Source of the DNA: Massilia varians
Lineage (GTDB): Bacteria > Pseudomonadota > Gammaproteobacteria > Burkholderiales > Burkholderiaceae_D
Direction of reading: 5' to 3'
Assembly: GCF_027923905.1 (NCBI RefSeq)
Contig: NZ_AP026966.1
Coordinates: forward strand, 310,001-374,000
Length of the DNA stretch: 64,000 nt
Below, piece after piece: positions 54,058 through 64,000 of the stretch; positions within the stretch are counted from its first letter, which is position 1; every line of letters starts with the position of its first letter. The position numbers and the translations under genes were made by a program. The notes under the pieces were generated by a model. The model made no database searches. It was not told the DNA's origin and saw only the letters and a list, made by a program, of their open reading frames with translations.

Positions 54058-54510
54058 ATGCACGACTACCAACGTCCCCCAACCCTGCACCGCTATGCGA
54101 CGCGCACGGAACTCGAAGCCGCGCTGCGCGGCCAGTTCCGCCTGGTCCCCAGCGGTTTCTTCCTGACCGTGTCGTTCTCGACCGTGTGGGACAAGCGCCT
54201 GTTCGACGTGCTTGGCCCAGCCGACAGCTGCCTGGTGATCCACAACACCGAGCTGTTCGGCGAACGCCTGCACCGCGCGGTGCAGCGTACCTTGCCCGAC
54301 TGGGCCGGCATCGACGGGCCGGTCGAGTACGGCGTGCGTTCGCGCCTGGGCGCGGCCTTCACCAAGGGCGCCGGCCAGGCCCTGGAAAAGGAATGGCAGT
54401 TCGCCTGGCGCTCGATGTCCCCGAACGCGATCCTGCGCCCGGTGACCGTCGACATCGGCAGCATCGAAAGCTTCGCCGAGCTGCGCGACCGCGAAAGCCA
54501 TCTGGCCTGA
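54058..54510 (+). CDS. Conserved hypothetical protein
   Basis: The 150-residue soluble protein is not recognised. Segments include RLVPSGFFLTVSFSTVWDKRLFDVLGP, NTELFGERLHRAVQRTLPDW and VEYGVRSRLGAAFTKGAG; no signal peptide or membrane helix is visible. It begins 7 bases after the DUF2721 stop, in the same direction, so it is probably co-transcribed. Codon use is normal for the genome, indicating a real gene. Confidence 0.65.
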   Translation: MHDYQRPPTLHRYATRTELEAALRGQFRLVPSGFFLTVSFSTVWDKRLFDVLGPADSCLVIHNTELFGERLHRAVQRTLPDWAGIDGPVEYGVRSRLGAAFTKGAGQALEKEWQFAWRSMSPNAILRPVTVDIGSIESFAELRDRESHLA

Positions 54511-54530
54511 GCGTCCCGCGCGTTTAGTAA

Positions 54531-56597
<2,067 letters not shown>

Positions 56598-56599
56598 TT

Positions 56600-56707
56600 G
56601 TAGGGTGGACGGCTATGCCGTCCGCGCGTTCAATTCAACGATGAAAACCAGAGCGCGTCCATTCACGAGCTGCTTGAACGCGCGGGCGGCGAAGCCGCCC
56701 ACCCTAC
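56600..56707. repeat. REP/BIME-like palindromic element, copy 4
   Basis: This 108-bp copy starts GTAGGGTGGACGGC and ends GCCGCCCACCCTAC, with the CGCGCGTTCAA-type inner arms. It lies between the convergent fadH and FabH-like genes, 2 bases after the fadH stop and 9 before the other. Its centre differs from those of copies 1 to 3. Confidence 0.85.
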
Positions 56708-56716
56708 GAAAGGTGG

Positions 56717-57838
56717 TTACTTCTTGCGCACGACCACGCAGCCGATCGAGTAACCCGCCCCGAACGAGCAGATCACGCCATTCGCACCGGAGGGCAAATC
56801 ATCCTGGTACTTGTGGAACGCAATGATCGACCCCGCCGACGAGGTGTTCGCATAGGTGTCGAGGATCACCGGCGCTTCGTTCGGCTCGGCATCGCGGCCC
56901 AGCAGGGTGCGGGTGATCAGGAGGTTCATGTTCAGGTTGGCCTGGTGCAGCCAGTAGCGCGACACGTCCTCGATCTTCAGGCCCGCATTCGTGACGGTGT
57001 CGGCGATCGTCTGGGCCGCCATCGGGCACACTTCCTTGAACACCTTGCGGCCCTGCTGGCGGAACAGCTTGTCCGGCGCGCCGATGCCGGCCTCGTCGAA
57101 GCGGTTCATGAAGCCGAAGTTGTTGCGGATGTTGTTCGAGAACTTGGTCTTGAGCTTGCTGTCCAGGATTTCCCACTGGTGGGCGCCCGTTGCGGTCTCC
57201 GCGCCTTCGACGATCACCGCGGTGCAGGCGTCGCCGAAGATGAAGTGGCTGTCGCGGTCGCGGAAGTTCAGGTGGCCGCTGGTGATTTCCGGGTTCAGCA
57301 TCAGGACGGCGCGCGCGCGGCCGCTGCGCACGGCATCGACCGCGGTCTGGATGCCGAAAGTGGCCGAGGAGCAGGCCACGTTCATGTCGAAGCCGAAGCC
57401 CTCGATGCCGAGCGCGTCCTGCACTTCGACCGCCATGGCCGGGTAGGGACGCTGCATGTTCGAGCAGGCCACCAGCACCATGTCGATATCGGATGCCTGC
57501 TTGCCGGCGCGGTCCAGCGCCTCGCGTGCGGCGGCCACGCACATCTCGGCCTGCAGCGAGACCTGGTCGTCGGCGCGTTCCGAGATGCGGGCGGTCATGT
57601 GGGCCGGATCGAGGATGCCTTCCTTCTCCATCACGTAGCGCGACTTGATGCCCGAGGCTTTTTCGATGAAGGCGCTGCTCGAGGGCTCGAGCGCGGTGGT
57701 TTCGCCGGCGGCGATGGCGGCGGCGTGTTCCTGGTTGTACAGCTCGACGTAAGCGTTGTATGCCGTCACCAGCTCGTCGTTGGAGATGGAATAGGGCGGC
57801 GTAAACAGGCCGGTGCCGCTGATCACGACAGGTTTCAT
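56717..57838 (-). CDS. Beta-ketoacyl-ACP synthase III-like enzyme (FabH family)
   Basis: The 373-residue thiolase-fold enzyme has the FabH triad: Cys in [12 protein letters not shown], His in [12 protein letters not shown], Asn in [13 protein letters not shown]. It is about 50 residues longer than FabH, with an N-terminal segment ([20 protein letters not shown]) of the kind seen in long-chain ketosynthases such as FabY-like or DarB-like proteins. It probably condenses acyl units for a specialised lipid. ATG 57838 is chosen over one five codons upstream. No acyl carrier protein gene is adjacent. Confidence 0.83.
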   Translation of the reverse strand: MKPVVISGTGLFTPPYSISNDELVTAYNAYVELYNQEHAAAIAAGETTALEPSSSAFIEKASGIKSRYVMEKEGILDPAHMTARISERADDQVSLQAEMCVAAAREALDRAGKQASDIDMVLVACSNMQRPYPAMAVEVQDALGIEGFGFDMNVACSSATFGIQTAVDAVRSGRARAVLMLNPEITSGHLNFRDRDSHFIFGDACTAVIVEGAETATGAHQWEILDSKLKTKFSNNIRNNFGFMNRFDEAGIGAPDKLFRQQGRKVFKEVCPMAAQTIADTVTNAGLKIEDVSRYWLHQANLNMNLLITRTLLGRDAEPNEAPVILDTYANTSSAGSIIAFHKYQDDLPSGANGVICSFGAGYSIGCVVVRKK

Positions 57839-57951
57839 GTGGGGGACTTTCAAGGAAATAACGGGAGTTGCCCGCGAGATGCGCCGATTCTACACCCTCG
57901 GACCGGACCTGGGAATTGTCGAAAACGACAGTTTAGAGAGGTAAACCTAGC

Positions 57952-59379
57952 TCAGCGCGCGTGCTGCGCCAGCGTCGTGCCGCTTGACCCCGCACGCTTG
58001 GACAGCTGCACCTTCTCGCCCTTGAGATGACGCAGGGCCTGGGCCAGCTGGAAGTCGTCGGCGCTGCCGTAGTCGAGCGGCTTGCGCGCGCGCGCCTCGG
58101 CCCACAGGCGCATCTGCTCCTCGATGTCTTCCTGGCGGGTCGCGGCTTCGTTCTCGCGGTCGTTGGACAGGTGCCGTTCGAGATCGGCTTCGCGCATGCG
58201 CAGCGCATTGAAGCCGTCGCCGTCGAGCGTTTCGTCGACCGGCAGGTCGGGGACGATGCCGCGCGCCTGGATCGAGCGTCCGGCCGGGGTGTAGTAGCGC
58301 GCCGTGGTCAGCTTGACGGCGGCGTCGCGGCCGATCGGTCGGATGGTCTGCACCGAACCCTTGCCGAAGGTCTGGCTGCCCAGGATGGTGGCGCGCTTGT
58401 AGTCCTGCAGTGCGCCGGCCACGATCTCGGATGCCGAGGCCGAGCCGGTATTGACCAGCACCACCATCGGCAGCTTCTTGAAGGCCGGCGGCAGGCTGGC
58501 CAGCGGATCGGCGCCGCTGCGCAGCATGTAGAACTCGGGGCGGCCGTAGAAGCGCTGGCGCTGTTCAAGCAGCTGGCCATGCGTCGAGACGATCTCGGCA
58601 TCCTTGGGCAGGAAGGCCGCGGCCACGCCGATCGCGCCCTGCAGCAGGCCGCCGGGGTCGTTGCGCAGGTCGAGCACCAGGCCCTTCATGTCGGGATTGT
58701 CGCGGTACAGGGCCTGCAGCCTGGCCGCCATGTCGTCCACGGTGGGCTCCTGGAACTGGGCGATGCGCAGCCAGGCGTAGCCCGGCTCCACCATTTTCGC
58801 CTTGACGCTCTTCTGGACGATTTCGCCGCGCACGATGGTGAAGCGCAGCGGCGCGGCGCTGGACTTGCGCGCGACCGTCAGGGTGACCCGGGTGCCCGGC
58901 TCGCCGCGCATGCGCTTGATCGCCTCGTCGATCGGCAGGCCCTGCACCGGCTGGCCGTCGATCTGGGTAATCAGGTCGCCCTCCTTGATGCCTGCGTGCC
59001 AGGCGGGAGAATCCTCGATCGGGGCGACGATTTCCACGAAACCGTCCTCGCTTTCGGAAATCTCGATCCCCAGGCCGACGAAGCGGCCCTCGGTGCCTTC
59101 GCGCAGCTCGCGGTAGGCGCGCGGGTCGAGGTAGGCCGAGTGCGGGTCGAGCGAGGCCACCATGCCGGAAATCGCTTGCGACAGCAGGGCCTTGTCCTCG
59201 ACCGGCTCGACGTAGGTGGATTTGATGACGCCGTAGACGTCGGCCAGCTGGCGCAGCTCGGCCAGGGGCATGCCGGCGTCAACTGGTTTCTGGGCCAGCG
59301 CGGAAAACTGCATGGTCACCGCGACCCCGGCGATGGCGCCCAGGCCGACGAGACAGGAATTCTTGAAAGTGGAGCCCAT
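57952..59379 (-). CDS. S41 family carboxyl-terminal processing peptidase (CtpA-like)
   Basis: The 475-residue protein has an N-terminal signal/anchor (CLVGLGAIAGVAVTMQFSAL), a PDZ domain (about 85-170; FVGLGIEISESEDGFVEIV, AGIKEGDLITQIDGQPV) and the S41 protease domain with catalytic Ser in NTGSASASEIVAGAL and Lys in QTFGKGSVQTI. CtpA-type proteases trim periplasmic proteins from the C-terminus and tune cell-wall hydrolases. It is longer than the catalytic core by a charged helical tail. Confidence 0.88.
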   Translation of the reverse strand: MGSTFKNSCLVGLGAIAGVAVTMQFSALAQKPVDAGMPLAELRQLADVYGVIKSTYVEPVEDKALLSQAISGMVASLDPHSAYLDPRAYRELREGTEGRFVGLGIEISESEDGFVEIVAPIEDSPAWHAGIKEGDLITQIDGQPVQGLPIDEAIKRMRGEPGTRVTLTVARKSSAAPLRFTIVRGEIVQKSVKAKMVEPGYAWLRIAQFQEPTVDDMAARLQALYRDNPDMKGLVLDLRNDPGGLLQGAIGVAAAFLPKDAEIVSTHGQLLEQRQRFYGRPEFYMLRSGADPLASLPPAFKKLPMVVLVNTGSASASEIVAGALQDYKRATILGSQTFGKGSVQTIRPIGRDAAVKLTTARYYTPAGRSIQARGIVPDLPVDETLDGDGFNALRMREADLERHLSNDRENEAATRQEDIEEQMRLWAEARARKPLDYGSADDFQLAQALRHLKGEKVQLSKRAGSSGTTLAQHAR

Positions 59380-59613
59380 GGTTCACCCAATGTGAGCGCT
59401 GCGGCCGGGATTGCACATGAGGTAGCGCATGCCCAGTATAAACCCGAACGCCGGGGGCCCGCTGCGAAGCAGGCCAAACCACATGCAAGCAAGCTAAAAC
59501 CTTAGGGAAACGTTAAGACCTTGTTACGGATTGTCCAGCTTGGTAAGCAATTGTAAGAGTCAAAGCGGACGTAGGGGAGGGGACCTATAGTCAATCTCAG
59601 TTTTTCTCTCTCT

Positions 59614-59661
59614 CCACTTTTTGAAGTGGTCTTTGCCCGCGGCTCCTCCGCGGGCTTTTTT
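59614..59661 (+). terminator. Double hairpin with strong terminator, no gene upstream on this strand
   Basis: A hairpin CCACTT/AAGTGG (59614-59629) is followed by a GC stem GCCCGCGG/CCGCGGGC (59635-59655, loop CTCCT) and TTTTTT. The nearest plus-strand gene upstream ends at 56597, beyond two minus-strand genes. It must end either an unannotated transcript starting between 59380 and 59600, or spurious antisense transcription. Confidence 0.75.
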
Positions 59662-59839
59662 ATGCCCGTTTCCCGGCCCGGTTCCGGAATTGTACATTCC
59701 CAAGAGTAAGGCGCCGCCGAGGCAGCGAGGGTTGTTGTGACGTACCAACACATGCATATACGATATCCCCCCGTCCGCATGTATCGAAAAGTAAAAAAGC
59801 CCTGCAGGCCCTTTCTGCCCCTTGCCCACCCGCTAGAAT

Positions 59840-59940
59840 GCTTGTAGCCCTACCGTCGAGGACGGCGGGTGAGACGGCCCACAGGTAAACGCTGCGGGCG
59901 CACAACGATGAGACCGGCCACGAGCCGGCCGCTTTTTCCC
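59840..59940 (+). promoter_or_regulatory. Structured leader with terminator-like end before the M13 peptidase gene
   Basis: In the 130 bases before the start codon lie a hairpin CCGTC/GACGG (about 59854-59866) and a GC-rich stem CGGCC/GGCCG or CCGGC/GCCGG (59914-59931) followed by TTTTT (59933-59937). A terminator placed between promoter and gene is what an attenuator would look like. I do not recognise a known riboswitch. Confidence 0.4.
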
Positions 59941-59974
59941 AACCCCAGTTTTCCAAGCAATCGAGGACCATTCC

Positions 59975-62056
59975 GTGAAGCGAATCCTTCTGAGCACCCT
60001 GACGCTGTCCCTGGCGGCAGCCTTTGCCAATGCGGCCGACAAGCCGGCCGGCGCCCCGGCCGCCGCCACCGCAGCAAACGCCAAGGCGGTCGCCGCGCCG
60101 ATCTCGGGCATCGACACCCAATACATCGACACCAGCGTGCGCCCGCAGGACGACTTCTTCACCTACCTGAACGGCAAGTGGCTGAAAGAGACCGAGATCC
60201 CGAGCGACAAGGCAAGCTGGGGCACCTTCATGAAGCTGCGCGACGACACCTCGCCGCAGATCAAGGCCATCATCGAGGCCGCGCAGGCCGACAAGTCGGC
60301 CAAGGCCGGCTCGGAAACCCAGAAGATCGGCGACCTGTACGCCAGCTACATGGATGAAGCGCGCCGCGAAGCGCTGGGCACCAAGCCCCTGGCCGGCGAG
60401 CTGCAGAAGATCCGCACCCTGAAGGACAAGAAGGGCCTGCCGAACCTGGTGGCCCACCTGGCGAAGATCGGCGTGTCGACCCCGTACGGCATCTACGTCA
60501 GCCAGGACATGCGTAACTCGACCGAACACGTCGTGTACATCTCGCAGAGCGGTCTGGGTATGCCGGACCGCGACTACTACCTGAAGCAGGACGACGCCAA
60601 GCTGGCCGAAGTGCGCACCAAGTACCTGGCGCACGTCGAGAAGACCCTGGCGCTGGCCGGCGAGAAGGATGCCGCGGCCCAGGCCAAGGCCATCGTCGAT
60701 TTCGAAACCGAGCTGGCCAAGGTGCAGTGGACCCGCGTCGAGAATCGCGACCCGGTCAAGCGCTACAACAAGATGAGCGTGGCCGAGCTGGGCAAACTGG
60801 CGCCGGGCTACGACTGGAAGGCGGCGCTGGGCGCATCCGGCATCGGCAACAAGGTCGACACCATCATCGTCAACCAGCCGAGCTACTTCCAGGGCCTGAA
60901 CGAGGTGCTGGCCAAGACCGACCTGTCGACCCTGAAATCCTACTTCGAATGGCAGCTGCTGCGTGAATTCTCGCCGCTGCTGTCGAAAGCCTTCGTCGAG
61001 CAGAGCTTCTCCTTCTATGGCACCGCGCTGTCGGGCGTGACCGAGCAGGCGCCGCTGTGGAAGCGCGGCGTCGGCATGGTCGAGGGCTCGCTGGGCGAAG
61101 CCGTCGGCAAGCTGTACGTGAAGGAACACTTCCCGGCCGAGCGCAAGGCGCGCATGGAAGAGCTGGTAAGGAACCTGATCGTCGCCTACGGCCAGTCGAT
61201 CGACAACCTCGAGTGGATGAGCCCGGACACCAAGAAGGAAGCCCGCGCCAAGCTGGCCAAGTTCACCCCGAAGATCGGCTACCCGGACAAGTGGCGCGAC
61301 TACTCGAAGCTGAGCATCAAGCGTGACGACCTGGTCGGCAACGCGATGCGCACCGCGACCTTCCGCTACAACTACCAGCTGAACAAGCTGGGCAAGCCGG
61401 TCGACCGCACCGAGTGGGGCATGACGCCGCAGACCGTCAACGCCTACTACCGCAGCACGACCAACGAGATCGTGTTCCCGGCCGCGATCCTGCAGCCGCC
61501 GTTCTTCGACATGCGCGCCGACGACGCGGTCAACTACGGCGCGATCGGCGCCGTGATCGGCCACGAGATCGGCCACGGCTTCGACGACAAGGGCAGCCAG
61601 TCGGATGGCGACGGCAACCTGCGCAACTGGTGGACCGAGTCGGACAAGGCCGCCTTCAAGGCCCGCACCGACAAGCTGGTCAAGCAGTTCAACGGCTTCT
61701 CGCCGCTGCCGGGCTATAACGTCAACGGCGAACTGACCCTGGGCGAGAACATCGGCGACAACGCCGGCCTGTCGATCGCCTACAACGCCTACAAGCTGTC
61801 GCTGCACGGCAAGCCGGCCCCGGTCATCGACGGCCTGACCGGCGACCAGCGCTTCTTCATGGGCTTCGGCCAGGTGTGGCGTTCGAAGATGCGCGAAGCG
61901 CAGCAGATCAACCAGGTCAAGACCGACCCGCACTCGCCGGGCCAGTTCCGCGCCAACGGCACCGTGATGAACATGCCGGAGTTCTACGAGGCCTTCAACG
62001 TCAAGCCGGGCGACAAGATGTACCTGGCGCCGGAAGACCGCGTGATCATCTGGTAA
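59975..62056 (+). CDS. M13 family metallopeptidase (neprilysin/PepO-like), copy 1
   Basis: The 693-residue exported protease has a signal peptide (RILLSTLTLSLAAAFANAAD), the long helical M13_N domain and the catalytic M13 domain with HEIGHGFDDKG (zinc His pair and catalytic Glu), the third ligand in LGENIGDNAGL and NAYY/NEIVFPAAILQPPFF upstream. It ends in the family-typical KPGDKMYLAPEDRVIIW. Such enzymes cut small peptides in the periplasm. It starts at GTG 59975. A close paralogue follows. Confidence 0.92.
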   Translation: MKRILLSTLTLSLAAAFANAADKPAGAPAAATAANAKAVAAPISGIDTQYIDTSVRPQDDFFTYLNGKWLKETEIPSDKASWGTFMKLRDDTSPQIKAIIEAAQADKSAKAGSETQKIGDLYASYMDEARREALGTKPLAGELQKIRTLKDKKGLPNLVAHLAKIGVSTPYGIYVSQDMRNSTEHVVYISQSGLGMPDRDYYLKQDDAKLAEVRTKYLAHVEKTLALAGEKDAAAQAKAIVDFETELAKVQWTRVENRDPVKRYNKMSVAELGKLAPGYDWKAALGASGIGNKVDTIIVNQPSYFQGLNEVLAKTDLSTLKSYFEWQLLREFSPLLSKAFVEQSFSFYGTALSGVTEQAPLWKRGVGMVEGSLGEAVGKLYVKEHFPAERKARMEELVRNLIVAYGQSIDNLEWMSPDTKKEARAKLAKFTPKIGYPDKWRDYSKLSIKRDDLVGNAMRTATFRYNYQLNKLGKPVDRTEWGMTPQTVNAYYRSTTNEIVFPAAILQPPFFDMRADDAVNYGAIGAVIGHEIGHGFDDKGSQSDGDGNLRNWWTESDKAAFKARTDKLVKQFNGFSPLPGYNVNGELTLGENIGDNAGLSIAYNAYKLSLHGKPAPVIDGLTGDQRFFMGFGQVWRSKMREAQQINQVKTDPHSPGQFRANGTVMNMPEFYEAFNVKPGDKMYLAPEDRVIIW

Positions 62057-62076
62057 TCGGCAGGAAGTAGACAAGA

Positions 62077-62110
62077 ACGGGTCGGCGCACGCCGGCCCGT
62101 TTGTCCTTTA
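62077..62110 (+). terminator. Terminator between the two M13 peptidase genes
   Basis: The stem ACGGGTCGGC/GCCGGCCCGT (one T-G pair) with loop GCAC is followed by TTGTCCTTT, 20 bases past the first stop. The T-run is interrupted, so some read-through is possible. Confidence 0.65.
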
Positions 62111-62142
62111 CGAGAGAACAAAGATAAAACGGAGAGATTGAA

Positions 62143-64000
62143 TGAAACGACACATCCTGAGCGCCGCAGCGCTCATCCTGATGGCCTCGGTGGCCAATGC
62201 CGAATCCGCCGAGAGCGCCGCTGGCGGCGCCAAGGGCAAAACCCTGTCGGCCGGCATCGCGCTCGAATACGTCGAGCCGGCCGTGCGCGCGCAGGACGAC
62301 TTCTTCCAGCACCTGAACGGCAAGTGGCTGAAAACTGTCGAGATCCCCGCCGACAAGTCGAGCTGGGGCGCCTTCTACAAGCTGCACGACGACACCCAGC
62401 CGCAGCTGCGCGCAATCATCGAGAAGTCGGCAGCCGTCAAGAACACCCAGGCAGGCTCGGAAGTGCAGCTGATCGGCGACTTCTTCGCCAGCTACATGGA
62501 CGAAGCGCGCCTGGAAAAGCTGGGCATCGCCCCGCTCAAGGGCGAGCTGGACAAGATCGCCGCGATCAAGGACAAGGCCGAACTGCCGGCGACCTTCGCG
62601 CGCCTGGGCCGCCTCGGCGTCACCGTACCCTTCGGCTTCTACATCCACCAGGATGCCAAGGATTCGACCAAGTACGTGGCCGACCTGTACCAGGGAGGCC
62701 TGGGCATGCCGGACCGCGACTACTACCTGAAGCTTGATGATGCCAAGCTGGCCGACACCCGCGCCAAGTACCAGCAGCACGTCGAGAAGATGCTGGCGCT
62801 GTCGGGCGACAAGAACGCGGCCGTGAACGCCAAGGCCATCGTCGACCTGGAAACCGAGTTGGCGCGTGTGCAGTGGACCAAGGTCGAGAACCGCGATCCG
62901 ATCAAGACCTACAACAAGGTGGAACTGACCAAGCTGGCCGAAATCGCGCCGGGCTATGACTGGAACGCCTGGCTGGACGCCGCCGGCATCGGGGGCAAGA
63001 CCGACTACGTCATTGTCAGCCAGCCGAGCTACCTGAAGGGCATGGCCGAGATCGTGAACCGCATGCCGCTCGAGACCTGGAAGGTCTACCTGCAGCAGCA
63101 CCTGGTCAACGGCTACGCCAGCTATCTCTCCAAAGCATTCGTGGACCAGCGTTTCGCCTTCCATGGCACGGTCCTGTCGGGCGCACCGAAGCTGGAACCG
63201 CGCTGGAAGCGGGGCGTGTCGACCGTCGAGGGTGCGCTGGGCGACGCCGTGGGCAAGCTGTACGTGAAGGAGCACTTCCCGGCCGAGCGCAAGGCGCGCA
63301 TGGAGGCCCTGGTGAAGAACCTGCTGGAAGCCTACCGCCAGTCGATCGACACCCTGGACTGGATGAGCCCCGCCACCAAGAAGGAAGCCCAGGCCAAGCT
63401 GGCCAAGTTCAACCCGAAGATCGGCTACCCGAACAAGTGGAAGGATTACGCGTCGCTCAGCGTCAAGCGCGATGATCTGGTCGGCAACGTGATGCGTTCG
63501 CGCGAAGTGGAGTACAACCGCGAGCTGAACAAGCTCGGCAAGCCGATCGACCGCGACGAATGGATGATGACGCCGCAGACCGTCAACGCCTACTACAACC
63601 CGGAACTGAACGAGATCGTGTTCCCGGCGGCGATCCTGCAGCCGCCGTTCTTCGATATGAATGCCGACGACGCGGTGAACTACGGCGCCATCGGCGCGGT
63701 GATCGGCCACGAGATCAGCCACGGCTTCGACGACCAGGGTTCGCAGTACGACGGCGACGGCAACATGCGCAACTGGTGGACCGAGGAAGACGGCAAGCGC
63801 TTCGCCGAAAAGACCAAGGTCCTGATCCAGCAGTACGCTTCCTACAGCCCGCTGCCGGGCTATCACGTCAACGGCGAGCTGACCCTGGGCGAGAACATCG
63901 GCGACAACTCGGGCCTGGCGATCGCCTACAAGGCCTACAAGCTGTCCCTGAAGGGCAAGAAGGCCCCGGTGATCAAGGGCCTGTCGGGCGACCAGCGCTT
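62143..64000 (+). CDS. M13 family metallopeptidase, copy 2 (cut by window end)
   Basis: At least 619 residues of a second M13 protease are present; the frame is open to the last base. It has a signal peptide (RHILSAAALILMASVANAE), the M13_N domain and the zinc motif HEISHGFDDQGSQYDGDGN, followed by LGENIGDNSGLAIAY. It is clearly a tandem duplicate of the gene before it, sharing long stretches (YLKEHFPAERKARME-type, TPQTVNAYY, FPAAILQPPFFDM). GGAGAG precedes ATG 62143. The C-terminal end lies beyond the window. Confidence 0.92.

Noticed and set aside
59780..59822. Minus-strand terminator downstream of the M13 leader
   Set aside because: The A-run is good but the stem needs a G-G mismatch, and there is no minus-strand gene upstream of it.
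59660..63866. Long minus-strand open frames opposite the M13 peptidases
   Set aside because: They are antisense shadows; the plus-strand proteins have complete zinc motifs and signal peptides.

Overview
The window is about 64 kb of GC-rich chromosomal DNA, very probably from a Burkholderiales betaproteobacterium of the Oxalobacteraceae, closest in feel to Massilia. The evidence is the high GC content, E. coli-type gshA, minCDE, a hemA-prfA...prmC cluster, a phaA-phaB polyhydroxybutyrate pair, an argB-HAD-slmA neighbourhood and tandem M13 metallopeptidases. Taxonomy is inferred from gene content and protein style only; no rRNA is present. The only tRNA is a tRNA-Thr(GGT).

Layout. 1-4.0 kb: the end of a glutathione peroxidase gene, an OmpW-type porin behind a well-formed FNR-type promoter, then a minus-strand block (HAD nucleotidase, slmA, pabB-pabC fusion). 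4.0-13 kb: a TraB-family protein, tRNA-Thr, argB, a cysteine-rich mini-protein, a PHB-depolymerase-like esterase, a thioesterase, a HAD-UbiA fusion followed by DUF1289 and metallo-beta-lactamase-fold genes, a nitronate monooxygenase-like flavoprotein, hpt and a MmcQ/YjbR protein. 13-20.4 kb: a plus-strand run (Xaa-Pro aminopeptidase, MgtC, DUF924, DUF2520, MAPEG, alkB, a beta-barrel protein), with an array of DnaA-box-like heptamers in front of the MAPEG gene. 20.4-37 kb: a RAYT transposase, ettA, rarD, kup, an FKBP lipoprotein, a histone-deacetylase-fold protein whose metal ligands are lost, gshA, a DUF885 protein, prmC-dsbB, prfA, hemA and a response regulator. 37-42 kb: a DUF697-like membrane protein, minC-minD-minE, and phaA (frameshifted in this sequence)-phaB.

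42.1-49.2 kb is an accessory island and the most unusual part. It holds a double-glycine-leader, Gly/Ala-rich bacteriocin-like peptide, a small three-helix membrane protein that could be its immunity protein, a C39-peptidase ABC exporter carrying a one-base frameshift, and an HlyD-type adaptor carrying an amber codon and a complete IS5/IS903-group insertion flanked by a 9-bp target duplication. A transposase relic and a second, decayed copy of the exporter's C-terminus are also present. Together these look like a CvaAB-type bacteriocin export locus caught while decaying.

49.5-64 kb returns to core genes: a D-serine-deaminase-like enzyme, a GT39 membrane glycosyltransferase, proline iminopeptidase, DUF2721, fadH, a FabH-like ketosynthase, a CtpA-type protease and two tandem M13 metallopeptidases, the second running off the end.

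Four copies of a roughly 105-bp bipartite palindrome (ends GTAGGGTGG...CCACCCTAC) lie directly against gene stop codons at 6.3, 11.8, 33.8 and 56.6 kb. They look like REP/BIME elements, and the RAYT at 20.4 kb is the obvious candidate for having mobilised them.
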